From: Lichenostomus cassidix | Taxonomy: Eukaryota > Chordata > Aves > Passeriformes > Meliphagidae | DNA: 64,000 bases | Direction: 5' to 3' | Assembly: GCA_008360975.2 (NCBI GenBank) | Contig: CM039182.1 | Coordinates: 15,720,324-15,784,323, forward strand | Part shown: positions 1 to 12,546 of the stretch, in pieces | Layout of the letters: each line of letters opens with the position of its first letter | How positions within the stretch are numbered: the first letter of the stretch is position 1 | Notes under the pieces: generated by a model | What the model was told of the DNA's origin: nothing | The model's database searches: none | What the model saw: only the letters and a program-made list of their open reading frames with translations | Made by a program: the position numbers and the translations under genes

Positions 1-2150
1 GGAAGGGATTTAAGCAGGTACATCCCAGTAATAACCATCTGAGTTAGGCTTGTAAATTTGGAGCATGATGACTGGTGAAAAAAACTGTGAGCTTCTCAGT
101 AGTCCTGGAGTCTGAAATATTTTATGCCTGTGGTGAAACTAGTGAAAAGCAGCTTATCTGTATTTGGTCATATAGCTGTAAATAAAGAAAATAGTTTGGG
201 TCTTTCTGTGTTTGCTTACATGCACAAGCACTTGCATTTTCCGTACCATGGCAAAATTTTGATGTGAGTGGCAAACACCTGACACTTATCGGGATGTTGT
301 GCCAAAGCAGTGTTTGATGATTCTCAGCTAGGTTAAGAAATTGTATTTGTGCTGGTGCAAATGGTAGAATTTATCTATTGATTGTAATAGAAAAAAACAG
401 GGAAATAAGAAGACCAGATTGTTTTCTTCTGGGTGAGATTTTTTAAAAAATTTTCTTAAAATACTGTAAAAGCGGATACAGTATTGAACTGTAAAATTAG
501 TTTTATTCACCATTGCTTCCTGCCTTTTTCATTTTCTTTTCTAAAAAGCTATGCACTGAACGTGCCTGACCAGATAGACTAGTAATCTTATCTGATCCAG
601 CAAATCCTATTTCCCCTTGCAGGTTTGTGGTTTTTGAAAGTAATTCTATAATTTGAAAAAAAAAAAAAAACCAACAAACTCCTTTATGTGTTTAACTGAA
701 AATTTTTAGGTCATTTGTCCGTAATGTGAATACCAGAAACATAATGATGAAAGCAGTTTGGTGAGACCAGACTTCTGATCTTCCATGTGTATTGACAGAG
801 AAGCTTTTGGGAGGGTTTTGACACAATTTGAGAAGCAGACTGAAGAGATATCTGCATGAACTAATGCTGGGCTGTGGATGAGTTTGTATCTACAATTCAG
901 AAAATGTCAGGAACCTGTATGTATTGTTTGCGTATTGGAGTTTTGTCATCTTGATGGAGAAAGGGAAATGCTTTTAAAAACACCTGCTCTGGAAAACCTT
1001 CTCTAATGTTCATCTGCACAGTTCAATTTCTAATTATCCAGGAAAGCAGAGTTGGTGTCAGTAATATTAAATCGGTTTTACTACAAACTTAAAAATTTGG
1101 GTAAGAGATAAAGAGGCAGATGTGGAAATCACCAGTGATTACTAAAGACCTGTTGAAGTCTTTTATGCTTTATGGCATTAAATTGGCATCAAGTCATCAC
1201 TTTAGATCTGCTAAAGGAGAAATGTGTCCTAACAGTCAAAGCATGCAAAAGGCTTGTATAAGTGAGTTTTATGAGAGCTACTAAAAAAAAAAAAAAAAAA
1301 AGAGCAGGAGTTTAAAGCAGGGAAGAAAGTTGGAGAGGGAAACTGCATTGTAGAAAATCTAGAAAAGCGTAAAAACAACTCAAACAGAAAGAGATCAGAT
1401 AAACAGCTGAGCTGGCACAGCTGAGGAGAAACATACAAAAATAGGTAAAGCAAAATTCCAATGAGCCATGAAATCTGTTTTCCTTAATTTTTCACAGTGG
1501 CCTTGAAACCTGATGTCAGAGACTCTATCTCTGTTCTTTCACTGATGGCCAGAAGTTGAGGTTATGATGACCAGATCGTTTGGTATGGCACTGACATTTG
1601 AAGTTAAAAGGGGTTGCCAAGACTCTCAGATATGACACTAAAATATACCACTATTTCTAGAGCCAATTTTCAGTCCCTCCCTCATGCCTCCACATTGATT
1701 TAGGCAACAGATGCATGAAAAGCAAAGCAACATTCAAAATAATCCCTTAGCTGAGGCTGGGGGAAGGCTGGCTAGTGGGCTGTAGCCAAAATTCCTTAAA
1801 TGTTACAATGTTTTACATTTCTAAATGTAAAAACTTTCTTTCCAGTGTGAGGTACCAGCCAAATGTCTTAGTTACGGTATCTCAGAGTGAAAACTGGCAT
1901 GTGGCCTTGTGGTCATTTGTGGGTATTGACAGATTTACACCCTCGAAGATCAAGTTAAACCTTGTCGGTTTCTCCATCTCCCCTTACTTTGTCAGGGCTT
2001 TTTTTTTTTCTCTCTCAGTTCCTATTTGTCAACTTAAATCCAGTTTGCTGGAAAAATGAAGGCTCTTCACGACCTGGCTCTTCAGGAGCAAATTGCCTCA
2101 AATTCTTTCTGCTAGCCAAGGTATTTTGTAATGCGTTGCAAAACAGCGGC
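1..2150. other. Non-coding AT-rich stretch
   Basis: I see no gene here. The sequence is AT-rich with frequent stops in all frames. It contains two uninterrupted A runs, 15 nt at 656-670 and 19 nt at 1283-1301. The short minus-strand openings arise largely from these runs read as poly-Phe or Ser, so I do not treat them as coding. It is most likely an intron or 5' flank of the plus-strand gene that ends near 28 kb, but nothing in the sequence proves that link. Confidence 0.6.
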
Positions 2151-2600
2151 AGGATTGCTCTCCTCGCACTAGATGTACTTTGTGGGCTAGACACTGCGGG
2201 CAGTTTTAACGAGGTCTTGGTGTGCTGGAGAATTTGTCTCAGCCGTTGACTTCAGGGAGACTTTCATCCCAGGTCCGTGTTTGTCTAATTGCTCTCCCTA
2301 CCCCAAGGAGCAGGGTCTGGCTTTGTCTCATTGTGGGCTGCACCACGCGGAGTCTGCACTGGCGGCTGCTGAGGGAGCAGGTTCCAGAGCTGGTGTGCAA
2401 ATTAAATGGTCTGCTCCTGACTATTTATGACACCTTTGCACTGTGGTGGAGGATTGTCTGTTACACAGACACATTAAAATATATCGTCCTGCTTTTCTCC
2501 CTCTCGTGATGTTTAGCTGGTGTAGCTGTTGATTTCTGCATCACTAATTAATTTCCCCAGGATCATCTTCAAATAGGAGTTTCCTCCAGAAGGCAAGAAC
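2150..2600. other. Possible conserved non-coding element
   Basis: This block is richer in GC and sequence complexity than its surroundings. It contains homeodomain-type AATTAATT (around 2547) and a MEF2-like CTATTTATGA (around 2421). Two short plus-strand frames are open through it, but their translations resemble no family I know and no splice sites bound them. I infer a candidate regulatory element from composition alone. A multi-species alignment would decide. Confidence 0.2.
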
Positions 2601-5600
2601 CTTTGTTCCTTTATCAGGGTAAGCTCTGGGTGTCCACAGCACTGTTTGTGCCAGCAGTGTCAGTGAGAGCCCAGTGCAGCCTGTGAAACTTATGTCAGCT
2701 GGGGCAGCAGGGGTGCTGGGTGAAGCCTGGAGCCCTTCTCTATCTGCAATACCATAATTACAATCGTTCTGGGCTTCCTACTTGTTGAATATCGGTGGTG
2801 CTGGATGTTTAGTGACACATTTTGAAATGAAGAGAAACCAAAAAAGCTGTCCTGCTCTGGCCAGCACTTGGGATTGTGGTGGTGTTTTTCAGACATCTTT
2901 CATATACATACATACACCCAGACGCACATGTATTTCCTTAGTGCTCTATTACAATGGTGATGTCTGTGGAATTCAAGCATGTTCTTTTGCTGTTTTGCTG
3001 TGCTTACTCCTTCAACTCAGAGCTGTGCAGTAGTTCACCATGGCAGTGAACTTTGCAAAGACAGAGGAAAAGAGGGTCCCAGCTGTATTGTCTACAAACA
3101 ATGACATATCTCATTTTCAAATCCCATAGCTCACTGAGTTGCTTACTTCAGATTGCCCTGGCAAAGCTGAAAATCCTTTTCATAGCAGTAAGCAGGGAAG
3201 ACAAGGCTGACCTGCAGGTATTGATCCCAGTAATCCCTTTTTTAATGCAAAGGCTTATTTTTGCTGTCTAAATGAAAGTAAAGAAATGCTTCTTTTAACA
3301 TTTTAAATTAATAAAAATGGCAGATGTCTTTATAAGCTTGTTTTCCTTTTGGTATTGTTCCAAGCCTTTCTGCTGCTGTTTTCACTCCTTATCTAATGAG
3401 ACTGTGAGTGATACTTTCTCCTTGCTACGAGTGCACATAAGCATTCATTTGTATTTATTACATTAGCTGTGAATCTATATAGGGAAGAGGTCATTAATAT
3501 TTCTCATTCCTCTATACCTCATTCAACTCACACATTCACACCCCTGATTCTCTTCCCTCTTATTTCAGAAGTGGCCAATAATTATGTCTGATATCAAACT
3601 TAAAGTGTGTTTATTTTACCTGGTAATTGATGGACAGACACTCAGATATGTTTTAAAACCAACACTCTGGAAGTGCGTGGAAGTGAAAAAATCCAATTTG
3701 CTAAGATCTGGTCTTGGTTTTGAGTGTTTTGGCCCCAAAGCATGCTACATGATTTGACACACAATGTTCATGTGTTTGCAAAGCTTTCCAAACTTCATTC
3801 TGTGAACTCCTGCTGCTTTCAGTGGGTTCTTTTCTCACAGATCAAAGACTGTGACCCTTGGAGAATGTAACTGCTCATATTTGGGTACTCCTCATCCTTC
3901 ATTCCTTGCACAAAATAGGAAGAGTAAAGGCTGTATTCAGTGCTGCAGCACTGCTGCATTTGCTGAGGTTTGAGGAGCTCTGTCATCTCTCCATGGGCTT
4001 TATGGCTGCTCAGAAGCACCCCATCCCTGTCCAGAGGAGTGGCAGCACCCAGCCTCATGTGAGCCCACCAAAACCCTGTCCTGCCTCACAGCCATGTCAT
4101 CTTTCCATCCTGTCTGGACAGCCTCCAGACAGCAGCTCCATACTTCCCAAAAATCCTTTCACAGGAGCTGCAGGAGATGGCTCCTCTGAAGCCAACTCCC
4201 CGTGAGCTGCTGGTTCCTGCCCACCCTCACCCGTGGGGAGCCTGTGTCCCACCATGCAACACCTCTAGCTCACAGCCCCAGCTGGGAACAAGAGGTCTCA
4301 GCAAAAAAACAGGTCTAGGAGAGCTGGGCAAAGGGCAGGAGAGGAGTGTTGGAGGAAGGTGTCTGAAGGGGATGGTAGGGAGAGAGGGGTTTGTGCTGCC
4401 CCTCAGGGTGTGAGGGACATGTGTTGGGTTATCTGATAACAGGGCTCACCTTCGTCCTTGGTGAGCTCTGCTTCATCCAAGGATTTCGCTCCCTGGGCCC
4501 CTCTGTATCTTTACAGCTGGATTATGGGTTTTGGTGAATCAGACGCCCTGAGATCACAAATGCAGGGTGACTGTTTGTAGAGAAGAGGAGGGAGAAAATC
4601 AACAAAGGCTTTTGATATATTGTATGTCTTCTGTACGTGACACTCCAAGACATTCAAATGCTTAAACTAAAAACCTAAATATAATTTAGTTAGTAAAAAT
4701 ATACCTTAGTTATAATAAAATGATAATAGTGGAACTTGGCAGCAGAGGAGGTAATAAATACTACACTTTTGAAATGTGCCTGGGATCCAAGTACATACTC
4801 TTTTACTATGTAGTTAAAGCATGTGGCAGGACATGCTAGACCAAGATTTTCTTTTTGTCTTTCCAGTGGAAAACTAAAGTTCTTTGTTTAAGTGAAGCCC
4901 ATTGGGAATTTTTCTTAAGTAAAACAAGGAGCTAAAGAATTCCATTCCCTTTTGCCAACTTTTTTTTCCTCCTTCAAGCCAAATTATCGATTAATGGGGC
5001 ATTAAATAACAAATACTGCCTAGTTATAATCATACACTTTTTTAGTTAGGCTCTGTCCATACTTTCTTATTGCTGCTTCAAACACAGCTGAATTAAAAGA
5101 TGAGATCTTTTACTGGGAAAATACTACCCTTTCTAAACCTTTTTGACCTTATAAATCCAAAGGTCAGTAGTCTGAAAGTCATTGCATTTGCATGCTTACC
5201 CTTATTCTGATTTTTCAAATGAAAAAAAAACAAACCTGTACTCCTTTAAGGTCTTCTTCCTGAGATACATTCTTTGCCTTCCTCATTAGCTGTCTCCATT
5301 TCGGTACCCTATCGTTTTGCCAGCAAAGCAGCCAAGTGAATGCTTGACCATATTTTTGTCTGGCTCTAGTGAAACCGTGATCTGACAATAGAATACTTTA
5401 CTCTGGGTTTTCCTTCTTCCCCCGGGGAACCATACTTCAAGGGCAACCTGCTTGTCCAGCATATGAACATGTGGAAAATCCACTGCTATGCACTAATGAT
5501 TTTCAGATGGGCAATTGTTGCTGAAAATCATCCCAAGAGCAGCAGCTTCTCCATTGTAGCACCTAACCACTCTGGGATCACATTGCTTGTAGCTGCTCTG

Positions 5601-7346
5601 GAATAAACCCTTTGCATTTATGTATAGGGTGGTGACATTTGCTGCATCACACATGTATGGTGACAAAATTTGGGGGAAAAGGAGGTAAAAGTTACAGCTG
5701 TGGTTATTTTTTGGCCATTGCAACATACATCAAAATCTGACACTTATTTTAGCTTGAAAGTATAAATGTAGGAAAAAGTTGAGCTATGCCAAAGATTCAC
5801 AACAGCAAGGCAGAAGCACCCTAAATATTGTCCACAAATTAATAGCTTGGAAACTTGTATTTTAAATATTTACAAGAAGACTTGTAGCTGGGAGAGAGAA
5901 TAACGAGTTTTAAATTTTAAATAATTTCTATTACTGTTATTAGAATATGCATTCTTTTTACACAACTTTCACTTTTAATCTGTAATTAAAGCCAAAGTTT
6001 TCTTTTAATTTTAAAAGCTTGTCCTTGGACTAAAACAACATGGAACATTTTTAAACATTGATCCAAGCTGCTGTAGATATATTTTATTTAAACCACAGAG
6101 CCTGCAGTTGGATTCCTCACTTTGCCAGATCGGCTATGAACTGTAAGTGTGGCAGTAATGATTGTGGAGTCCTGGATGCTTCACTAACAGTGAGGAGGGT
6201 TGTTTTTCTGGAGTTGTTCCTCCCTTTGGGCCCTATTCATGAATGACTTAATCTCTGTCTGTGATCAAATGTCGTGCAAGTTACTGTGCACAGAAAAATC
6301 AAGGAATGCTTCTCTTTCCTGCATTCCTTACAAGGAATTGCTGTGCCTGCCCAACAAGCAGTTGGAGAGTGGTAAGGGTGGGAAGCAAGCAGCAACAGAA
6401 ACACACAGGAAAAGCCACCAGAAGCAATATAAAAAGAGTGAGACAAAGAAAAGGGAGGAAATTTTGTAAGATCTGGTGTGCAGGTTGGATTGAGCTGTGC
6501 ACAGACAGCTCCAGCTTGCCCAGGCAGCACCAGCTGGAGGGGAAACTGGGCTTTCGACTGGGGAGAGTTACAGGGGCAATTCATTCACCATGAAAAACAA
6601 AAGTGTTCCCCAGTATTTTCTCTGTCGTGTGGGCCATAAAGATGATTTCTAGTGCATGTTTCTGTTAACTTGTTTTGTCTTGAAAAGCAAACATTTACTG
6701 TTTTAATGGGCAGATCTCAAGAAATTCAGGGAATGAATGCTTCTTAGTCTTTTTATCCTCTTGACCTGATTGCTTGTGTGGTAATTCTGTCCTTTCACAG
6801 GATGTTACACCACTTCATTTGAAGCCAAGAGAAAGACTTTCATTAACAGAGATATTGATTACACAATGTATGCCATGCAAGGAACTTTTCTTGTGATTTT
6901 GATTTTGTTAGAGATCCAGCAGAATACGGGGGTGAAATGGTGCATAACTGTCTCTGTATTTATGAAGACCTCTTCCTTACTTTTTAAGTTTCAACCAGGT
7001 TTTCACTTCAGTTAGGCACTGCTCTCAGTTAAGAGTGCAGAAAGGATTTCCATTATCAGAGTTGTTTTTCTCATCACCAACACCCTGCAGCCACTGCATG
7101 AAATTCTGTCTGTCTCTCTGTGCCCCAGTGTGAGGACAGATTGCTATAGCAGGACTCCCACGCCAAACAGTCACTGGTGGCAAATGGGAAATAACTTGAC
7201 TCAGGTGCTGAACTCCTCCAGCTGTTGATGGGAGTTACACTTGTTTGTCCAGGACAGTGACTGGAATAGTCGTTTAGCTCTTTTTGAGATATTTTCCATC
7301 CCTTTAGTACTGACAATGGACTTCAAAGATGTAACTCTCTTTTCAG
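2601..7346. other. Non-coding stretch, no gene seen
   Basis: No exon, RNA gene or recognisable transposon is visible. Segment 3900-4420 is GC-richer and carries a 115-codon plus-strand opening, rich in Ser, Pro and His. It has no splice context or family resemblance and I read it as chance. Segments 4600-5100 and 5750-6050 are strongly AT-rich. Confidence 0.5.
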
Positions 7347-7588
7347 GTAGGTCATGGCTGGAGTATCATTTTAGTTCTAGAAAGGAAAAGATAGAAGAAA
7401 GGATGGGGAGTGGAGGGAAAAAGAAAAACTCACAGCCAGGAAATAAATATAGGTGGGAAAATAAGAGCAGAAACTTTTGGAAAATTGCTAAGAGAAGATA
7501 GTGCTGGGAGAGGATGGGGAAAGGGGAGTGAAGAATTAAGGACAAGAACAAAAAGGAAATGGAAAGAAAAGGGATCAAAGGGATGCAG
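7347..7588 (+). other. Candidate cryptic or non-coding exon, purine-rich
   Basis: A pyrimidine-rich acceptor ending TTTTCAG at 7346 and a full-consensus donor CAG|GTAAGA at 7589 bound a 242-nt segment. From about 7377 it is unusually rich in purines (GAA, GGA and AAG runs), which resembles an exonic splicing enhancer. No frame is open across the whole segment, so any product would be non-coding or untranslated. Splice sites this good can occur by chance in long introns. I see no polyadenylation or promoter signal next to it. Confidence 0.2.
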
Positions 7589-8602
7589 GTAAGAAGACAA
7601 AAATTTCTTTTTATCTTCCTACCTGAGAAAGCAGGTATGAAAATAATGGTAGGAATCTGCAGAATAACAGGGAAGGGTTCTAGAATAAATTAGAGAAGTA
7701 TAGGAGATACTAACATTTTCTCAGTCCAAAATTAGAAGTTTGATATTTTCCTTTTCAAAATGCTTGAGAAAAGAGGATGGATAAGCATACTGCCACCCTT
7801 CTTGGAAGGAACCTTTGAGTCTAATTACTATGTCTTGGCATTTTTTTCCATGTTACACAGGCTAAGAGCAAATACCCTTCCAGAAAAGGTCATGACCTTC
7901 CTTAGAGTGCGAAGCAAATTAATCCAAACTGTTGCTCCACAACCTAGGGCAAAACCACAACTTAGTCTGGAGCTGGGAAATACTCAAGTGCTGGTGGCAG
8001 TGAGAGTAGTGATGGAGGCGTCTGTTTGTGTGGGGTATGTGGTTATTAATTTCCCAGTCTCTTGGTGCATCCACAATCCCTGACTAAGCTGGACACAAAA
8101 GTATAGAATACTTCTCATACTTTGGCTTAATCATACCAAATCCAGACTTTGGCGGATTCCACCAAGACCTGTTTTGAAAACTGTAAGTAGTTTTCAGGCT
8201 ACTGTGAGACAGTTTGGCCAAGTGTGGAGGCTTCCTTGGCCCAGGGTTCCTGAAGCTTTTAACTTCTCTTAGCTCTGCTCCTTTCTGTAAATTTTTCAAA
8301 TCAGATATTCTCTTTGAAAATTTTTCAAGTCATCATCTGTAAGTTACAGAGAGAAAATCTTCTTAACCAGATGCATAGTTGGCTGGGGACACTGTCTTTG
8401 TGCTCCTCTGGGACAAGCAGTAGTGTAGAAAGGGCATCACCTGGGGTGGACTGATAGTTTGATACTGCATGTCAAAACATGCATTCCTACATAGCTCATG
8501 GTATATATGAACCTAAAATATGTCATGCCAAATCTGATTATACATATAATTTTCAAGTTCAACAAAAGGTTTTGTTTCTTTTTCCACCATCATTTTTTAA
8601 AG

Positions 8603-8641
8603 AAACAGAATTTATCTGAATTAAAAACATGGCTGGTGATG
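8603..8641 (+). other. Candidate 39-nt exon
   Basis: A long pyrimidine-rich tract (about 8571-8597) leads to a TTAAAG acceptor at 8602. The segment ends in ATG|GTGAGTGG, a good donor. It is exactly 13 codons, in phase 0, and open (KQNLSELKTWLVM). The length, phase and two plausible splice sites are what an alternative mini-exon would show. I know no protein with this peptide and cannot link it to the gene ending at 26086. A chance pairing of splice-like motifs is the main alternative. Confidence 0.15.
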
Positions 8642-11600
8642 GTGAGTGGGTGGTTCTGTTTACCCTGCCACATTATATAGTACCACTTTTACTCCTTGTT
8701 TGGATAACAGTCACAAGACCCAGATATCAAGCTGTGAAAGTATTTTTCTTGCAGCAGCCTTTCTTTTTTTGGCAGGCAGTGGCTTTGGAGATGCCTCGCA
8801 TTTTGTCATGTGATTGGACTGCTGATGAGGTTTCTGTGCTGCCTCATTTTCCTGGATTCCATCTGAATTAACTCTTCTTTAGGTCACAGTCATTAGCACA
8901 CTTCTGAACGAGTGGGGCTTTGCATCATGGTGTAATGAGCTCTAATACTTAATCTCTGTAAGGAAACACCCTGTAAAGAAAGAATTTGCTGCATTTGTTC
9001 CATGTGACAGAAATCTGTTTTCTGTACCTCCAGCTGTCCACATTGAAAACACATTCCTTCTTCACAGTAATATTCCTTCATGAAACGAGGGAAAATGAGG
9101 GGGAATGACTTGTATGTAATCGTTCCATCTAAAAATATTCAGCTTAGTCTTGTAAACACATAAACTAGTTCTTTGTAAACAAGTCTCCTAATTTTCTTTA
9201 AACTGAGTATTTACATGTTATGTTAGAGAAGCTGGGTGTATCAAACACATATGGTTCCTATTGCATCAGGGGCTTTTTTAATTTTGGTGTTCTAATTGAA
9301 GAGACATTTTTGAAAGCATGCTAACTTTACAGAAACTAATCTATCTGACTCTGTCGGGTCTAGGCTTTATTCTTCCATCTGTCACCACACTCTGGAAACA
9401 TTTTCCACTTTAAATGTGCGGCAGTAACAATATCCCTCATGGACTTCAAATTGCCCTCAATACTTCCAGTGTGTGATGTGGAAACATGGTTTGGGGTAGT
9501 TGATGTTGGGGGACTGACAGGGGCTTAAAGGGGAGAGAATTAGGAAGAGGCATCAGGGAAGGAATGGGTGTAGGGACTATAATTTATTCATAAGTTTTTG
9601 CCTTATTCGTGGATAATTTATAACACAAAAAGCCCTAGGCTAAGCTGTATCTTTAACTGGACAAAATTTCTATCCACATCAGAGAAATACTGCAGGTCTG
9701 CTTTAAAATACACGCTATTCCATAAATGTCACGAAGCAACTATTTCCCTCCGATAAAGCAAAATTTCAGCTTGGCGTACAATATGTATTAATTTTCCCTC
9801 CTACAAATAATAGGCAGCGGACTATTAATTTTACATTTGAGGTAGGTACATTTGAAATAGAAAACACATTCCTGTCTCAAGCAGTGCTAGTGTGGGCTTC
9901 CCCTGCAGGTGCATGTTCTGCAGAGAGCTGAGCCATGCCCCTGTGCTTGCAGCTGGTGATGGGGTGGGATGTCTTGCAGAGCTGAGTTAGAATCTCCTCT
10001 CCAGCAGCACCCCGAGCCCTCTGCACTGCACATGCTGCCTCTGAGCTGCTGCAGTAAGTGCACCATGTTTGCCACTGACTTGGGGCTCAGTTCTGTGTAA
10101 ATCCACCTTTCCCAAGCATACAGGATACTCAACAGTAAATTGCATTTTTAAAAAAAAATTAACTAACACGTACAATATAAAGTCCACAAAGGTCATGGAG
10201 GTAATAAATTTATTTATTAAATAGAAATACTTGGGTCCAGAAACTATTATGAATCATTTTGGTGTTTTAAGTTCAGGATGCAGAGTAAATTATTCCAAAA
10301 ATAATGGTAGCCAAATGTCATTCCCTCCAAACGTTTGTGTAATATCTATTTATCTGTGGGCAGATGACTGCTATGTATAATCAGAGGCAGACTTTTGTCA
10401 AATTGAGACTAAGTAAACACAGCTGAACACAAGCAAGTTGGACTACAATTTTTAGAGCCTTGCCAGCGCTGTTATGACCTTGAAAATGAATGTTTCTTCA
10501 GAGAAATCTGCTTTCAATATGAGAGAATTTTTAGTGTTTCAAATTAACAAGTGTTGACTGAAAATTTGTTCTGTTTAATTTTAATATTTTTGTCCAAATA
10601 AATGAAAAGTGTATATTTGTCCAAAGGAGGGCATCCTTTCTGCTGCCTAGAAAGTAGGGATGTTTTGTACAGAAGTGTTTCTTGCATGTATCTATGAAAA
10701 AAAGAACAACAGTTAGAGACAGAGCTGTAAGCTTATCTGAAACTTTATTATATTATCAGAGAAAATTTTGTGTTGTTTCCTTGAATGAAATTATTTTTTT
10801 TCCTTGAAAAAATGTTTGGGTTTTTTTTAAAATGTTCTCTGCGAGTAAATGTAGCTTTTAGGCTGTTGATTTAATGCCATTATATATCTAGATGCTGTTT
10901 GCATCATCCTTGAAAAAGCAGGACCCTATTTGTAACTTTTGCCCATTTTTCTAAAGCTTAGTCTCCTAAACATTTTATACAGACCTTGTTTTTCTCTGAT
11001 ACACAAAAAGAAACAAGTCTGATTTAATGCCGAAGAGTATGATATAAATCTTAGTTTTAGCATGTGGCTTTTCTGCTTTTACAGTACCAGTCATTTGAAC
11101 AGAGAACATTTTGCTCCCTCGGTTTTAAAGGTCACAGCATTTGGAGCTCAGAGAGGCTTTGGAGAGCATTCAAATAGGAGTCCTGATCAAAAATTTGTCT
11201 TTCAGTAATTACAGCAAGTGAGTCTCATCCGTTGCCAATATCTGTGTTTCAAGGCGCTTCTTTCAAAGGGATTTTTTTTCCATTTTAAGTGCTGTATAGA
11301 AACCAGCTTACATACCAAACTCAGGGATAGGACATGTGCACAGCATTGTGGCCAGGGGAAACTTTCCCAAAGTTTTTGTGTTTCATATTCACCAGTCATA
11401 CTTCCCAGTCTGCCTCTTTGGGGGGCAGCAATTACCAATTTCTAACAAATTCTTACAGAACAAGAGTTTAATGCCAGGAGGTGAACATACACAGCACCTC
11501 CTACTCGATGGATTGTTACAGTGTGGCTTTGGCTTTCCCAACAGGTAGTCTTGGATGTTTTATGAAAGAACTGCAGCAAAGTCTCCTCTTGCTTCAGTTT

Positions 11601-12518
11601 TCTTTTCCCCTATCATAGTAGCCAAAGAAAAGTGAGGATCCAGCTGGAAATGGGGAGGAAGTGGAAAAAGACAGATAAGATAGAAGACAATGTGATTGAG
11701 AAGTGATTTTGATTGAGAATTGCAATCACTGAGTACGGCTGAACATTCATATATGTTCCTATATTTTTTTCTCTCTAATGAAATGCAGATTTCACAAATA
11801 AATCAGAGGGTGTTGCTCCCAGGCCTATCTGAGCAATGTGGCTTCTTAATATTAACCAAAATCATCTGGAAAAGTCCTTTATGCCTGGGTTTTTAGCCAC
11901 TTTGTTGTTTCTTCTGGGTCACTTCTCCTTGGGGTGTAAGGGTACAGATACTCCCAGTGTCAGTGTCCTGGCTTGTATTCTGGGATTTCTGCTTCACCAC
12001 GAAGCCTAATGAGGCTTATAAAAACAAAAATAAAAGAATGGGACAGGTGTCATCTAAGCCCCCAAAGTGGGCCTCTGGGTGTTTGAAGAGTGCAAGGCAA
12101 GTATTAATTGCAAAGCTTAGGACCATTCAGGCAGAACTCACCTTGAGTTATAACAGCTTGAGGCAGCCAGCTGTGTTTGAGGTGTGAGAGGAAAGGCAGA
12201 GTGTTGCTGCAGATGGGGCTGGGGGTGGTCAGCAGCCTTCAGGGTGATTTGAGCAGCTCTCAGGATGCTCCTCCCTGAGACAGCACTTGCCTAGGAAGTG
12301 CTATTCGGAGAGCATTTTAAAAAGATTTGCTGAACCTGGAGTTGCAGTTGGGGTTGATGGTGTCTGCCAGCCCTAGCCAAGCCCTGCCTAAGAGCTGGGT
12401 GAGCCACTCTCAGTGGTGCTCTGCAGGGCTGGTTTTGCCAACACCTTACTGGTTTGTTCTCTGAAGTCACTTGTTGGTGGCACCCAACTAGGCTGGCTGT
12501 GTCAGTGCTTGTGCATCC

Positions 12519-12546
12519 TGATGAATCTGATGAATCCTGATTAATC
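12519..12546 (+). repeat. Triplicated homeodomain-like 9-mer
   Basis: TGATGAATC occurs twice in direct tandem (12519-12527, 12528-12536). One base later a variant TGATTAATC follows (12538-12546). The third copy contains TGATTAAT, which matches the known PBX/HOX bipartite site, and the first two differ by one base. It may be a homotypic factor-binding cluster or simple slippage. Confidence 0.3.

Noticed and set aside
3819..4413. GC-richer block with a 115-codon Ser/Pro-rich frame
   Set aside because: No acceptor or donor at the frame borders and the peptide looks like translated non-coding DNA. A promoter CpG island was considered but CpGs are rare.
6237..6593. Overlapping 110-115 codon frames on both strands
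   Set aside because: Simultaneously open sense and antisense frames with no splice context or family match; treated as chance.
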